Shown here: positions 7,206 through 16,761 of the stretch, piece by piece
Numbering within the stretch: position 1 is the stretch's first letter
Layout: each line of letters starts with the position of its first letter
From: UBA4644 sp964541085
GTDB lineage: Bacteria; Bacillota; Clostridia; Oscillospirales; Butyricicoccaceae
Assembly: GCA_964541085.1 (NCBI GenBank)
Contig: CAZIPA010000024.1
Location: forward strand, 1 to 29,165
Direction of reading: 5' to 3'
Length of the DNA stretch: 29,165 nucleotides
Translations under genes and position numbers: made by a program
The notes under the pieces: generated by a model
Told to the model about the DNA's origin: nothing
The model's input: only the letters and a program-made list of their open reading frames with translations
Databases searched by the model: none

Positions 7206-8402
7206 ATGAATTATCACAAGCGGTCCGTTGCGGACATCCATGTTACCGGAAAAAAGGTATTTGTCCGCTGCGATTTCAATGTACCGTTGGATGAAAACGG
7301 CGCGATCACTGACGATATCCGGATCCGGGGCGCACTGCCCACCATTCGTTATCTGCTGGAGAAGAATGCAGCGGTCATTCTCTGCTCCCATCTGGGCCGC
7401 CCCAAGGGCAAGGTGAATCCCAAAATGAGCCTGAAGCCCGTGGCACAGCGTCTGGAGGAGTTTCTGACCATTCCCGTCCCCATTGCCGAGGACATCACAG
7501 GACCCCAGGCCAAGGCCATGGCTGCCGCGCTGGAGCCCGGTCAGGTGATGCTGCTGGAAAACATCCGCTTCCGTCCCGAGGAGGAAAAGAACGACCCCGC
7601 ATTTGCCAGAGAGCTGGCCTCCATGGCGGAAATCTATGTGAATGATGCCTTCGGCACGGCCCACCGTGCCCATGCCTCCACCGCCGGTGTGGCGGATTAT
7701 CTCCCTGCCGTGTGCGGCTTCCTCATCGAAAAGGAAATCTCCGTCATGGGCAAGGCCATGGAATCGCCGGAGCATCCCTTCGTTGCCATTCTGGGCGGCG
7801 CCAAGGTGGATGAAAAGCTGGGCCTCATCGAGCGTCTGCTGATGGAGCACTGCGACACCGTGCTGATTCTGGGCGGAATGTCCTACACCTTCCAGAAGGC
7901 GGCCGGCGGTGCCATCGGTGCGTCTCTGTGCAATGATGCCATGCTGGAAACCGTGGCCGGACTGGAGGAAAAGGCCCGGCAGGCGGGCTCTGAGCTGCTG
8001 CTGCCGGAGGATAACATCGTGGCCGACCGCTTTGCCAACGATGCCAATGTGATGTGCGTCCCCTCGGGACAGATTCCCGACGGCTGGATGGGCATGGACA
8101 TCGGCCCCAAAACCATCGAAAAATATACTGCCATCATCGAACAGGCCCGCACCGTGGTGTGGAACGGCCCGGCCGGTGTGTTTGAAATGCCCCGCTTTGC
8201 CGAGGGCACCCGTGCCATTGCCACGGCGGTAGCCCATTCCAAGGGCATTTCCATCATCGGCGGCGGCGACAGTGCGGCTGCGGCGGATCAGCTGGGCTTC
8301 TCCCGGCGTGTGACCCACATTTCCACCGGCGGCGGCGCGTCGCTGGAGTTTATGCAGGGACTGGAGCTGCCCGGCATTGCCTGTCTTGAGGATGCGGACT
8401 GA
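7206..8402 (+). CDS. pgk: Phosphoglycerate kinase
   Basis: Cytoplasmic glycolytic enzyme of 398 residues that transfers phosphate from 1,3-bisphosphoglycerate to ADP. Motifs in order: VFVRCDFNVPLDENG and SHLGRPKG (3-phosphoglycerate binding), LENIRFRPEEEKND, NDAFGTAHRAHAST, FVAILGGAKVDEKL, then the nucleotide-binding WNGPAGVFE, IIGGGDSAAA and STGGGASLE near the C-terminus. Length and motifs are those of an intact enzyme. The ATG at 7206 has AGGA eight bases upstream. A GTG at 7191 in frame overlaps that site and is rejected. First gene of pgk-tpiA-gpmI-eno; no gapA is present in the cluster. Confidence 0.98.
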   Translation: MNYHKRSVADIHVTGKKVFVRCDFNVPLDENGAITDDIRIRGALPTIRYLLEKNAAVILCSHLGRPKGKVNPKMSLKPVAQRLEEFLTIPVPIAEDITGPQAKAMAAALEPGQVMLLENIRFRPEEEKNDPAFARELASMAEIYVNDAFGTAHRAHASTAGVADYLPAVCGFLIEKEISVMGKAMESPEHPFVAILGGAKVDEKLGLIERLLMEHCDTVLILGGMSYTFQKAAGGAIGASLCNDAMLETVAGLEEKARQAGSELLLPEDNIVADRFANDANVMCVPSGQIPDGWMGMDIGPKTIEKYTAIIEQARTVVWNGPAGVFEMPRFAEGTRAIATAVAHSKGISIIGGGDSAAAADQLGFSRRVTHISTGGGASLEFMQGLELPGIACLEDAD

Positions 8403-8414
8403 AAGAAGTAAGCT

Positions 8415-9194
8415 ATGAACCTGAGATATCGGAAAACCCTGATCGTCGGCAACTGGAAAATGAATCTGAATGCCGACGCCGCAAAGAGCTTTATCACCGA
8501 GCTGAAGCCGCTGGCCGCCCGGGCCAGATGGTGCGAGACGGTGCTGTGCGTGCCGTTTTTGCAGATTCCCGCAGCGCTGAAGGCTGCCCGGGGAACCAAA
8601 ATCGCCATCGGTGCCCAAAACTGTCACTATGAGCCCTCGGGCCCCTATACCGGCGAAATCTCCTGCGATATGCTGGCGGAGGCCGGTGTGAAATATGTCA
8701 TCGTGGGCCACAGCGAACGGCGGCGGGACTTTGCCGAAACCGACCAGATCGTCAGCCGGAAGGTCATGGCTGCCCTGCGGGAGGGTCTGCGGCCCATTCT
8801 CTGCGTGGGTGAACCGCTGGAAATGCGGGAAAACGGCTCGGCGCTGGATGTGGTGCGGATGCAGGTCAAAACGGCCCTGCAAGGTGTCCTGCCGGAGCAG
8901 ATGCGCCGGGTGTCCATCGCCTACGAGCCTATCTGGGCCATCGGCACCGGCTATACCGCTACGGCGGCCCAGGCCAACGAGGTCAACGCTGCCATCCGTG
9001 AGGTGCTGCGGAAAACCTACGGCGCCAGAATTGCCCGCAGTGTATCCCTGCTCTACGGCGGCAGCATGAATGCCGGCAATGCAGAAGCTCTGCTGGCCCA
9101 GCCGGATGTGGACGGCGGTCTTATCGGCGGTGCGTCCATGCAGACGGAAAGCTTTGCAAAAATTATAGAGGCGGCGAATCAAAATGAAGCGTAA
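8415..9194 (+). CDS. tpiA: Triosephosphate isomerase
   Basis: TIM-barrel enzyme of 259 residues that interconverts dihydroxyacetone phosphate and glyceraldehyde 3-phosphate. The catalytic lysine is in VGNWKMN near the N-terminus, the catalytic histidine in VGHSERR, and the catalytic glutamate in AYEPIWAIGTG just before the flexible loop. The phosphate-binding LYGGSMN and GGLIGGASM follow. It starts 12 bases after pgk, with a modest AAAGAAG site, and its end overlaps gpmI by 11 bases. Confidence 0.98.
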   Translation: MNLRYRKTLIVGNWKMNLNADAAKSFITELKPLAARARWCETVLCVPFLQIPAALKAARGTKIAIGAQNCHYEPSGPYTGEISCDMLAEAGVKYVIVGHSERRRDFAETDQIVSRKVMAALREGLRPILCVGEPLEMRENGSALDVVRMQVKTALQGVLPEQMRRVSIAYEPIWAIGTGYTATAAQANEVNAAIREVLRKTYGARIARSVSLLYGGSMNAGNAEALLAQPDVDGGLIGGASMQTESFAKIIEAANQNEA

Positions 9195-10686
9195 ACCCCT
9201 GATTTTAATGATACTGGACGGCTGGGGCAAGGCTCCTGCCGGCCCTGCCAATGCCGTTACGGCGGCAAAAACCCCTGTGCTGGACGAGCTGTTCGCCCAC
9301 TGCCCCCATGCGCTGCTGGAATGCTCCGGCATGGCGGTGGGTCTGCCCGAGGGACAGATGGGCAACAGTGAGGTGGGCCACACCAACATCGGTGCGGGCC
9401 GGGTGGTCTATCAGGAGCTGACCCGGATCACCAAGTCCATTTCCGATGGCGACTTTTTTGAAAATCCCACGCTGCTGGAGGCCATCTCCAGCGCAAAGCG
9501 GCAGGGCGGACGGGTGCATCTCATGGGCCTGCTGTCCGACGGCGGCGTTCACAGCCATATCACCCATCTGTTTGCCCTGCTGGAGCTGTGCCGGAAGGAG
9601 GGCGTAAGTCCCTGTGTCCACTGCTTTCTGGACGGACGGGATACCCCGCCGGAGAGCGGCGCGGGCTATCTGAAGCAGCTGGAGGAAAAGCTGGCGGAGA
9701 CCGGCGGCACGCTGGGCGTGATCTCCGGACGCTTTTATGCCATGGATCGGGACAAGCGCTGGGACCGGCTGGAGCTGGCCTATGATGCGCTGGTACGGGG
9801 CAAGGCTCCGATTGTGGAAAGTGCGCAGACGGCCATGGAGCAGTCCTATGCCGCGGGCGTGACCGACGAGTTCGTTCGTCCGGTGATGGTCAAAGGCGGC
9901 AGCACCATTGCCCATGAGGACAGCGTGATCTTCTTCAACTTCCGTCCTGACCGGGCCAGAGAAATCACCCGTGCCCTGTGCGACGATGCCTTTGACGGCT
10001 TTGCCCGGGAAGACGGTGCGGTAAAGCCCTTTTATGTCTGCTTTACCCAGTATGACGCGGCCATGCCCAATGTGCAGGTGGCCTTCCGTCCCCAGAAGCT
10101 GACCCGCATTTTCGGCCAGTGGATCGCGGAAAACGGTCTGACCCAGCTGCGCATTGCGGAGACGGAGAAATATGCCCATGTGACCTTCTTCTTCAACGGC
10201 GGTGAGGAACGCACCTTCCCCGGAGAGGATCGGGCGCTGATCCCCTCTCCCAAGGTGGCCACCTATGATCTCCAGCCGGAGATGAGTGCCCGGGCGGTGA
10301 CGGAGGAATGTGTCCGCCGCATTGACAGCGGGGCCTATGATGTGATTATTCTGAACTATGCCAACTGTGATATGGTGGGGCATACCGGCGTATTTTCCGC
10401 TGCGGTAAAGGCAGTGGAGACGGTGGATGCCTGTGTGGGACAGGTACTGGAGGCCGTGAAGCGGGCCGGAGGCACGGCTATCATTACCGCAGACCACGGC
10501 AACGCCGACTGTATGGAGCAGGATGGCGTACCCTTTACCCAGCACACCACCAACCCCGTGCCCGTGCTGCTGGTGAACGGCGGCGACAGCATTCATGACG
10601 GTGCGCTGTGCGACCTGGCGCCCACCATGCTTCAGCTGCTGAAGCTGCCCCAGCCCCCGGAGATGACGGGACATTCTCTGCTTTGA
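9184..10686 (+). CDS. gpmI: 2,3-bisphosphoglycerate-independent phosphoglycerate mutase
   Basis: Manganese-dependent enzyme of 500 residues that converts 3-phosphoglycerate to 2-phosphoglycerate. It belongs to the alkaline-phosphatase superfamily. ILDGWG near the N-terminus carries the first metal aspartate. GQMGNSEVGHTNIGAGR carries the phosphorylated serine. DGRDTPPESG, FNFRPDRAREITRA, NYANCDMVGHTG and TADHGNAD carry substrate and metal ligands. The start lies inside tpiA, preceded by GAGGCGGCG, so translation is coupled. The length is typical of the family (about 510). Confidence 0.98.
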   Translation: MKRKPLILMILDGWGKAPAGPANAVTAAKTPVLDELFAHCPHALLECSGMAVGLPEGQMGNSEVGHTNIGAGRVVYQELTRITKSISDGDFFENPTLLEAISSAKRQGGRVHLMGLLSDGGVHSHITHLFALLELCRKEGVSPCVHCFLDGRDTPPESGAGYLKQLEEKLAETGGTLGVISGRFYAMDRDKRWDRLELAYDALVRGKAPIVESAQTAMEQSYAAGVTDEFVRPVMVKGGSTIAHEDSVIFFNFRPDRAREITRALCDDAFDGFAREDGAVKPFYVCFTQYDAAMPNVQVAFRPQKLTRIFGQWIAENGLTQLRIAETEKYAHVTFFFNGGEERTFPGEDRALIPSPKVATYDLQPEMSARAVTEECVRRIDSGAYDVIILNYANCDMVGHTGVFSAAVKAVETVDACVGQVLEAVKRAGGTAIITADHGNADCMEQDGVPFTQHTTNPVPVLLVNGGDSIHDGALCDLAPTMLQLLKLPQPPEMTGHSLL

Positions 10687-10721
10687 TTTTTGTATTGAAC
10701 TTTTGGAGGAGGCTATAAGAA

Positions 10722-12029
<1,308 letters not shown>

Positions 12030-12066
12030 AAGGAAGGCCCTCTCCAGGGCACACATCACAAACAGA

Positions 12067-12093
12067 AGGCCCCGACAGCCGTCGGGGCTTTTT
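12067..12093 (+). terminator. Intrinsic terminator after eno
   Basis: GCCCCGAC (12069-12076) pairs perfectly with GTCGGGGC (12081-12088) across an AGCC loop, followed by five T. It closes the glycolysis operon. Confidence 0.95.
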
Positions 12094-12132
12094 CTCATCT
12101 CCCCGGCTTTTTCCGGAATGTGGCATTTCCTC

Positions 12133-12161
12133 TTGCGCTGACGGGAAAAGAGGGATATAAT
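12133..12161 (+). promoter_or_regulatory. Sigma-A promoter of the trmN6-like/rsmI unit
   Basis: TTGCGC (12133-12138), 17 bases, then a perfect TATAAT (12156-12161), 31 bases before the GTG start of the methyltransferase gene. Confidence 0.8.
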
Positions 12162-12191
12162 ATCCTTAACACATTGAGGGAGGTGTCTTTT

Positions 12192-12899
12192 GTGCTGAAA
12201 AAGCTTCAGCTGCGTCCCGGCGTTGTCCTGGACTGCGATACACGCTATTTTCCCCTGACACAGGACAGTGTCCTGCTGGCGGATTTTGCCGCACCGGTTT
12301 TGCGGGGACGCGGACTGGATCTGGGCGCGGGACAGGGATATCTTTCTGCCCTGACGCTGCTTCGTGCGCCCCAGCTTCATCTGGAGGGGCTGGAGCTGGT
12401 GCCGGAGGCCGCTGCCGTCGCCAGCCGCAATCTTGCAGCCGCAGGCTTTGCCGTGCCCATGACGGTGGGCGATCTGCGGGAGCTGCCTGCCTTTATGAAC
12501 GGCCGCTATGATTTTTGCCTGTGCAATCCGCCCTATTTTCAGGCCGCACAGGGGCCGCTGTCGCCCAGAGAGCCGCTGAAGCAGGCCCGCAGTGACAACG
12601 GTGCGTCCCTGCCGGAAATCTGCTTTGCCGCCAACCGTCTGCTGAAAACCGGCGGACGCCTGTTTCTCTGTCTGCCGCCGGCACGCATGGCTCCGCTGTT
12701 TTCCGCGCTGGAGCAGATGCACTTTGCCCCCAAGCGTCTGCGGGCCGTACAGGAGACCGCTGCCGATGCGGCGCAGCTGATTCTGCTGGAGGCACGAAAG
12801 CAGGGCGGAGAGGGTCTTACCCTGCTGCCGCCGCTGATTCTGCGGGATGCCCGGGGAAGCTATACGCCGGAATATCGCCGCATTTATGAGGGATCCTGA
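12192..12899 (+). CDS. TrmN6-like (YabB/YfiC family) adenine-N6 methyltransferase
   Basis: Rossmann-fold S-adenosylmethionine-dependent methyltransferase of 235 residues. LDLGAGQGYLSAL is the SAM-binding glycine motif. CNPPYF is the NPPY motif of enzymes that methylate exocyclic amino groups. The family includes E. coli TrmN6 (YfiC), which methylates A37 of tRNA-Val1. In Firmicutes such genes (yabB) usually sit directly before rsmI (yabC), as here. The GTG at 12192 follows GAGGGAGGTG by seven bases; the frame is open further upstream, but that stretch contains the promoter. The precise RNA substrate cannot be read from sequence. Confidence 0.87.
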   Translation: MLKKLQLRPGVVLDCDTRYFPLTQDSVLLADFAAPVLRGRGLDLGAGQGYLSALTLLRAPQLHLEGLELVPEAAAVASRNLAAAGFAVPMTVGDLRELPAFMNGRYDFCLCNPPYFQAAQGPLSPREPLKQARSDNGASLPEICFAANRLLKTGGRLFLCLPPARMAPLFSALEQMHFAPKRLRAVQETAADAAQLILLEARKQGGEGLTLLPPLILRDARGSYTPEYRRIYEGS

Positions 12900-12900
12900 T

Positions 12901-13755
12901 ATGGAAGAGCAAACCAACGCCCCCGGCACCCTGTATGTGGTGGCCACGCCCATCGGCAATCTGGGGGATTTTTCGCCGCGGGCTGTGGAGACGCTGCGGC
13001 AGGTGGATTTTATCGCCGCCGAGGATACCCGTGTGGGGGCCAAACTTCTCCACCATTTCGACATCAAAAAGCCCCAGATCTGCTATTTTGAGCACAACCG
13101 CCGGGCCAAGGGCGACTATGTGGCGGGACGGCTGCTGGCCGGGGAAAGCTGCGCGCTGATTACCGATGCGGGCACGCCCGCCATTTCCGATCCGGGCACC
13201 GATCTGGTGGCCCTGTGCGCCGGACTGAACATTCCCGTGGTGTCCGTTCCCGGATGCAGCGCGGTGGTGACGGCGCTGAGCATTTCCGGCATGGCCTGCG
13301 GACGCTTTACCTTTGAGGGCTTTTTGTCCACCACCCGGAAAAACCGGCTGGAGCATCTGAACGAAGTAAAATATGAAAAGCGCACCATGGTGTTTTACGA
13401 AGCGCCCCACAAGCTGCTGCGCACCTTGCAGGATATGCTGGACTGCTGGGGAGACCGGCAGATTGCCCTGTGCCGGGAGCTGACCAAGCTCCACGAAGAA
13501 TGCTTCCGCACCACCCTTTCTCAGGCGGTGGCCCACTATACGGAAAACGCCCCCCGGGGCGAGTTTGTGCTGGTGATTGCCGGCTGTGACGGAGATGCCA
13601 TTCCCGCACCCCAGCCCGATCTGCTGGCAGAGGTAGGCAAGCTCATTCAGCAGGGACAGCCGCTGATGAGCGCCGTAAAGCAGATTTCCCGGGAATACAA
13701 TGCCCCCAAAAACCGTCTGTACCAGCAGGCTCTGGAGGCCTATGGCAATGATTGA
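12901..13755 (+). CDS. rsmI: 16S rRNA (cytidine1402-2'-O)-methyltransferase RsmI
   Basis: Tetrapyrrole-methylase-fold enzyme of 284 residues that 2'-O-methylates C1402 in the decoding centre of 16S rRNA. Motifs: TLYVVATPIGNLGDFSPRA at the N-terminus, AAEDTRVGAKLL, LITDAGTPAISDPG, VPGCSAVVTALSISG, FEGFL and MVFYEAPHKL, then ALCRELTKLHEE, all typical of RsmI. The C-terminus holds the family's small RNA-binding helical part (SAVKQISREYNAPKNRLYQQAL). The ATG at 12901 is one base after the previous stop with GAGGGA upstream. An ATG at 12886 is possible but less well placed. Confidence 0.96.
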   Translation: MEEQTNAPGTLYVVATPIGNLGDFSPRAVETLRQVDFIAAEDTRVGAKLLHHFDIKKPQICYFEHNRRAKGDYVAGRLLAGESCALITDAGTPAISDPGTDLVALCAGLNIPVVSVPGCSAVVTALSISGMACGRFTFEGFLSTTRKNRLEHLNEVKYEKRTMVFYEAPHKLLRTLQDMLDCWGDRQIALCRELTKLHEECFRTTLSQAVAHYTENAPRGEFVLVIAGCDGDAIPAPQPDLLAEVGKLIQQGQPLMSAVKQISREYNAPKNRLYQQALEAYGND

Positions 13756-13787
13756 GCCTGCGCCCGTCGGTGCGGAATATGCCCTGC

Positions 13788-13816
13788 AATGCCGGGATCG
13801 GCTCCGGCGTTTTACC
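13788..13816 (+). terminator. Weak hairpin after rsmI, possible terminator or attenuator
   Basis: AATGCCGG (13788-13795) pairs with CCGGCGTT (13804-13811), with one G-U pair and an eight-base loop, followed by TTACCCTTT. The T tract is poor, so readthrough into the SseB-family gene is likely. Confidence 0.4.
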
Positions 13817-13863
13817 CTTTCTCACAACCCCGATGTCAGCAAACCACCCAAGGAGGAAACCTT

Positions 13864-14586
13864 ATGACAGAATATGAGCTGAATGCGTTTCATTCGGATT
13901 TTGACCCGGTAAAGGCCGTGGAGCAGCTTCAGACAGACGGCTCCCGGGAAGGCAAGGTGAAGGTGTTCGCCCTGCTGAAGACCGCCTATTTCCTCACCTT
14001 TACCCAGGGCCCCGGCCGCTTTTCCGTCATCAACGACAAGCAGGGCAGCTCCTTTGTGGCTCTGTTCACCTGCCGGGAGGAGCTGGAAAAATGGCCCTTT
14101 GAGCGGCAGGAGGTGGCGGAGATTCCCTTTGAAGCAGCCCGCCGGATGCCCCTGACCAACGCCCGGCTGGACGGCATTGTCATCAACCCCTTCGGTCGTG
14201 CCATGTTTCTCCGGCGGCCCCAGCTGGCGGATATCGAGCTCACCATGCAGTCGGCCCAGACCGGCCCCCGCACCCTTCAGCTGAAGGCCACCCGGGATTT
14301 TCCCATGGGTCTGCCCGGCGCAGTGACGGCGCTGATGGAGCAGCACCCGGAGGTTTATCGGGTGTGGCTGGTGGCGGCCCACGGACAGGGCGAATATCTG
14401 GATCACAAACTGTTCGTGGTGGATCTGGACGGCAAGCCCTCGGAGCTGTTTTCCCAGCTTTCTCAGGCTATCCGGCCCTTTATGCGGGCAGAGGAGCGGG
14501 TGGAAATGATGAAGGCGGACATCAATCTGCTCCGTGCCGTGGAGCGGGCGGCAAAGCCCATCTATACCAAGGCCGATCAAAGCTGA
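13864..14586 (+). CDS. SseB-family protein
   Basis: A protein of 240 residues with AAGGAGG before the ATG. Residues about 20-125 resemble the SseB N-terminal domain (KVKVFALLKTAYFLTF, LFTCREELEKW, IVINPFGRAMFLRR). The C-terminal 110 residues resemble the SseB C-terminal domain (VYRVWLVAAHG, ending AKPIYTK). E. coli SseB was named for enhanced serine sensitivity; the biochemical role of the family is not established. In Firmicutes such proteins often occur near translation genes and secretion clusters. It follows rsmI after about 110 bases containing only a weak hairpin. No membrane segment or signal peptide. Confidence 0.82.
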   Translation: MTEYELNAFHSDFDPVKAVEQLQTDGSREGKVKVFALLKTAYFLTFTQGPGRFSVINDKQGSSFVALFTCREELEKWPFERQEVAEIPFEAARRMPLTNARLDGIVINPFGRAMFLRRPQLADIELTMQSAQTGPRTLQLKATRDFPMGLPGAVTALMEQHPEVYRVWLVAAHGQGEYLDHKLFVVDLDGKPSELFSQLSQAIRPFMRAEERVEMMKADINLLRAVERAAKPIYTKADQS

Positions 14587-14612
14587 AGCTTTTTCAAAAT
14601 CACCATAAAAAA

Positions 14613-14656
14613 AACACCGAAGGCTGGTTTTTCCATACCCTCGGTGTTGTTTTTTA
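14613..14656. terminator. Bidirectional terminator between convergent genes
   Basis: AACACCGA (14613-14620) pairs with TCGGTGTT (14641-14648), extended by AGG with CCC-side pairs. The right side continues GTTTTTT and the left flank is an A run, so both strands carry a T tract. It serves the SseB gene from the left and nupQ from the right. Confidence 0.9.
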
Positions 14657-14661
14657 TGTGT

Positions 14662-15648
14662 TTACCGTTCTTCCCGGAAATAGGACAATCCCAGCGCCGC
14701 CGGCGGCTGATTTTCCCGTTTGCCCCGCATACTGGTAATAATGAGCACCACCAGCGTCACCAGATAGGGCAGCATCTTGTACAGCTCCTTGATGGCCAGA
14801 TTGCCGGAGGGCAAAAACAGGTACAGGATGTACAGTCCGCCAAAGAGGAAGGAGGCGGGCACGCTGATGTTGGGCCGCCAGATGGAGAAGATGACCAGCG
14901 CGATGGCCAGCCAGCCCCGGTCGCCAAAGGCATCGTTGGACCACACGCCGCAGGCATAGTCCATCACATAATACAGTCCGCCCAGACCGGCAACCATGCT
15001 GCCGATGCAGGTGGCGGCATATTTATACCGGCTCACATCAATACCGGCAGAGTCCGCCGTGCCGGGATTTTCACCCACGGCCCGCAGATGCAGACCCGTG
15101 CGGGTGCGCTTGAGCACATAGGAGGCCATAAAGGCCAGAATCACGGCCAGATAGGCCAGAAATCCATAGGACAGAAACAGCTTGCCGAACCAGCCCAGCT
15201 TGTCCGCAAAGGGCAGCGACTGGCTGAAATAGACGCTGGTGCGGGACAGGGTGATGGAGGGAACCTCCGCGCCGGTGATCTTGATGAGAGAGCCGCCGAA
15301 GAAGTTGCCAAAGCCCACGCCAAAGGTGGTCAGCGCCAGACCGGTTACATTCTGGTTGGCCCGCAGGGTCACCGTCAGCAGGCAGTACAGCAGTCCCATC
15401 AGCAGGGAGCCCAGCAGACAGGAGACCAGCGGAATGCCGATGGCCAGAAAGCCGTTCATCTGCTCGCCCGCAGCCTGTTCATAGAGAAAAGCGCCGATCA
15501 CGCCGCTGATGCCGCCCACATACATCACGCCGGGGATGCCCAGATTCAGGTTTCCGGCCTTTTCCGTGAGGGTTTCGCCGATGCTGCCATAGAGCAGCGG
15601 AATCCCCTGCACCACAGCCCGGGGAATGAAGGAAACAAAATCAAACAT
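14662..15648 (-). CDS. nupQ: Nucleoside ABC importer permease (NupQ/YufQ family)
   Basis: Integral membrane protein of 328 residues, about eight to ten hydrophobic helices. It starts with GIPLLYGSIGETLTEKAGNLNLGIPGVMYVGG, the signature of the second permease of the BMP-type nucleoside importers (B. subtilis YufQ/NupQ, streptococcal RnsD). A later AVGENPGTADSAGIDVSRYK is the cytoplasmic EAA-like coupling loop. The gene follows nupP by three bases, with AAGGAGG in the end of nupP. Last gene of the operon. Confidence 0.93.
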   Translation of the reverse strand: MFDFVSFIPRAVVQGIPLLYGSIGETLTEKAGNLNLGIPGVMYVGGISGVIGAFLYEQAAGEQMNGFLAIGIPLVSCLLGSLLMGLLYCLLTVTLRANQNVTGLALTTFGVGFGNFFGGSLIKITGAEVPSITLSRTSVYFSQSLPFADKLGWFGKLFLSYGFLAYLAVILAFMASYVLKRTRTGLHLRAVGENPGTADSAGIDVSRYKYAATCIGSMVAGLGGLYYVMDYACGVWSNDAFGDRGWLAIALVIFSIWRPNISVPASFLFGGLYILYLFLPSGNLAIKELYKMLPYLVTLVVLIITSMRGKRENQPPAALGLSYFREER

Positions 15649-15651
15649 GGG

Positions 15652-16761
15652 TCAGTCCTCCTTTTTGCCGTTCTTGCGGATGCTCAGCTGATAGGTGATG
15701 AAAAACTCGCTTCCGATAAGGAAGAAGATGATAATGCCCGTGAGAATATCCGAGAAGGAATGATTCAGACCGAAGGCCGTGGAGATTTCTCCCGCGCCCC
15801 GCTGCAAAAAGACCAGAAGAAAGCTGGTGAAGATCATGACCACCGGATTAAACTTTGCCATCCACGAGACCATCACGGCGGTAAAGCCCCGGCCGTCGCC
15901 GATGGTGGTGGTAATGGTGTGATCCGTGCCGCCCACCAGCAGCAGTCCCGCGATGCCGCACAGCGCACCGGACAGCATCATAGTGCGGATGATCACCCGG
16001 CTCACATGAATGCCCACATACCGGGCGGTGCGCTCGCTTTCGCCCACCACGGAGATCTCATAGCCGTGCTTGCTGTAATTCAGATATACATACACCAGCA
16101 CCGTCAGCACAGCCACGATCAGCACATTCAGCAGATATTTCTGCCCGAACAGCCAGGGCAGCCAGCCCGCCTCGGTATTCTGATTGATGATGCCGATCTG
16201 GCCCGCGCCCTTGGGCACCTCCCAGACAATGACGAAAAACGCCACCAGCTGGGTCGCCACATAGTTCATCATCAGGGTAAACAGCGTCTCGTTGGTGTTC
16301 CATTTTGCCTTGAAAATGGCGGGAATCAGTCCCCAGATGGCACCTGCCGCAGCAGAGGACACCACCATCAGCAAAATCAGCAGCCAGTTGGGGATCTTGT
16401 CGCCCAGACAGATCATGCAGGCCGCCGTGGCCAGACCGCCCACCAGCAGCTGACCTTCACCGCCCACATTCCAGAAACGCATCCGGAAGGCCGGTGTCAC
16501 TGCCAGAGAGACGCACAGCAGAATGGCGACATTTTGCAGCAGCGCCCAGATTTTCCGGGGCGTGCCAAAGGTTCCCCGAAAGATGGTGGCATACACCTGC
16601 AAGGGATTTTCGCCGGTGAGCAGCATGGTGACAAGGGCGCAGACGATCAGCGCCAGCACAATGGCCGCAGCCCGGATGCCCCAGGCGGTATACCAGGGCA
16701 GATTTTTACGCTTGACGATATGAAACAGCGGTGTCCGCTGCCGGTTTTCCTGCTTCGTCAT
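15652..16761 (-). CDS. nupP: Nucleoside ABC importer permease (NupP/YufP family)
   Basis: Membrane protein of 369 residues. After a basic N-terminus there is a hydrophobic helix (AAAIVLALIVCALVTMLL). The family motif NPLQVYATIFRGTFGTPRK and then AFRMRFWNVGGEGQLLVGG follow. The coupling loop is VVGESERTARYVGIHVSR. This is the first permease of the BMP-family nucleoside importers. Its ATG overlaps the nupO stop (ATGA), with GGAGGGG upstream, so the ATPase and permease are translationally coupled. Confidence 0.93.
   Translation of the reverse strand: MTKQENRQRTPLFHIVKRKNLPWYTAWGIRAAAIVLALIVCALVTMLLTGENPLQVYATIFRGTFGTPRKIWALLQNVAILLCVSLAVTPAFRMRFWNVGGEGQLLVGGLATAACMICLGDKIPNWLLILLMVVSSAAAGAIWGLIPAIFKAKWNTNETLFTLMMNYVATQLVAFFVIVWEVPKGAGQIGIINQNTEAGWLPWLFGQKYLLNVLIVAVLTVLVYVYLNYSKHGYEISVVGESERTARYVGIHVSRVIIRTMMLSGALCGIAGLLLVGGTDHTITTTIGDGRGFTAVMVSWMAKFNPVVMIFTSFLLVFLQRGAGEISTAFGLNHSFSDILTGIIIFFLIGSEFFITYQLSIRKNGKKED

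Noticed and set aside
7101..9389. Open frame of 762 codons on the reverse strand across pgk and tpiA
   Set aside because: It lies opposite two unmistakable glycolytic genes, has low-complexity Gly/His/Gln composition and no ribosome binding site. It arises from the codon bias of the forward genes.
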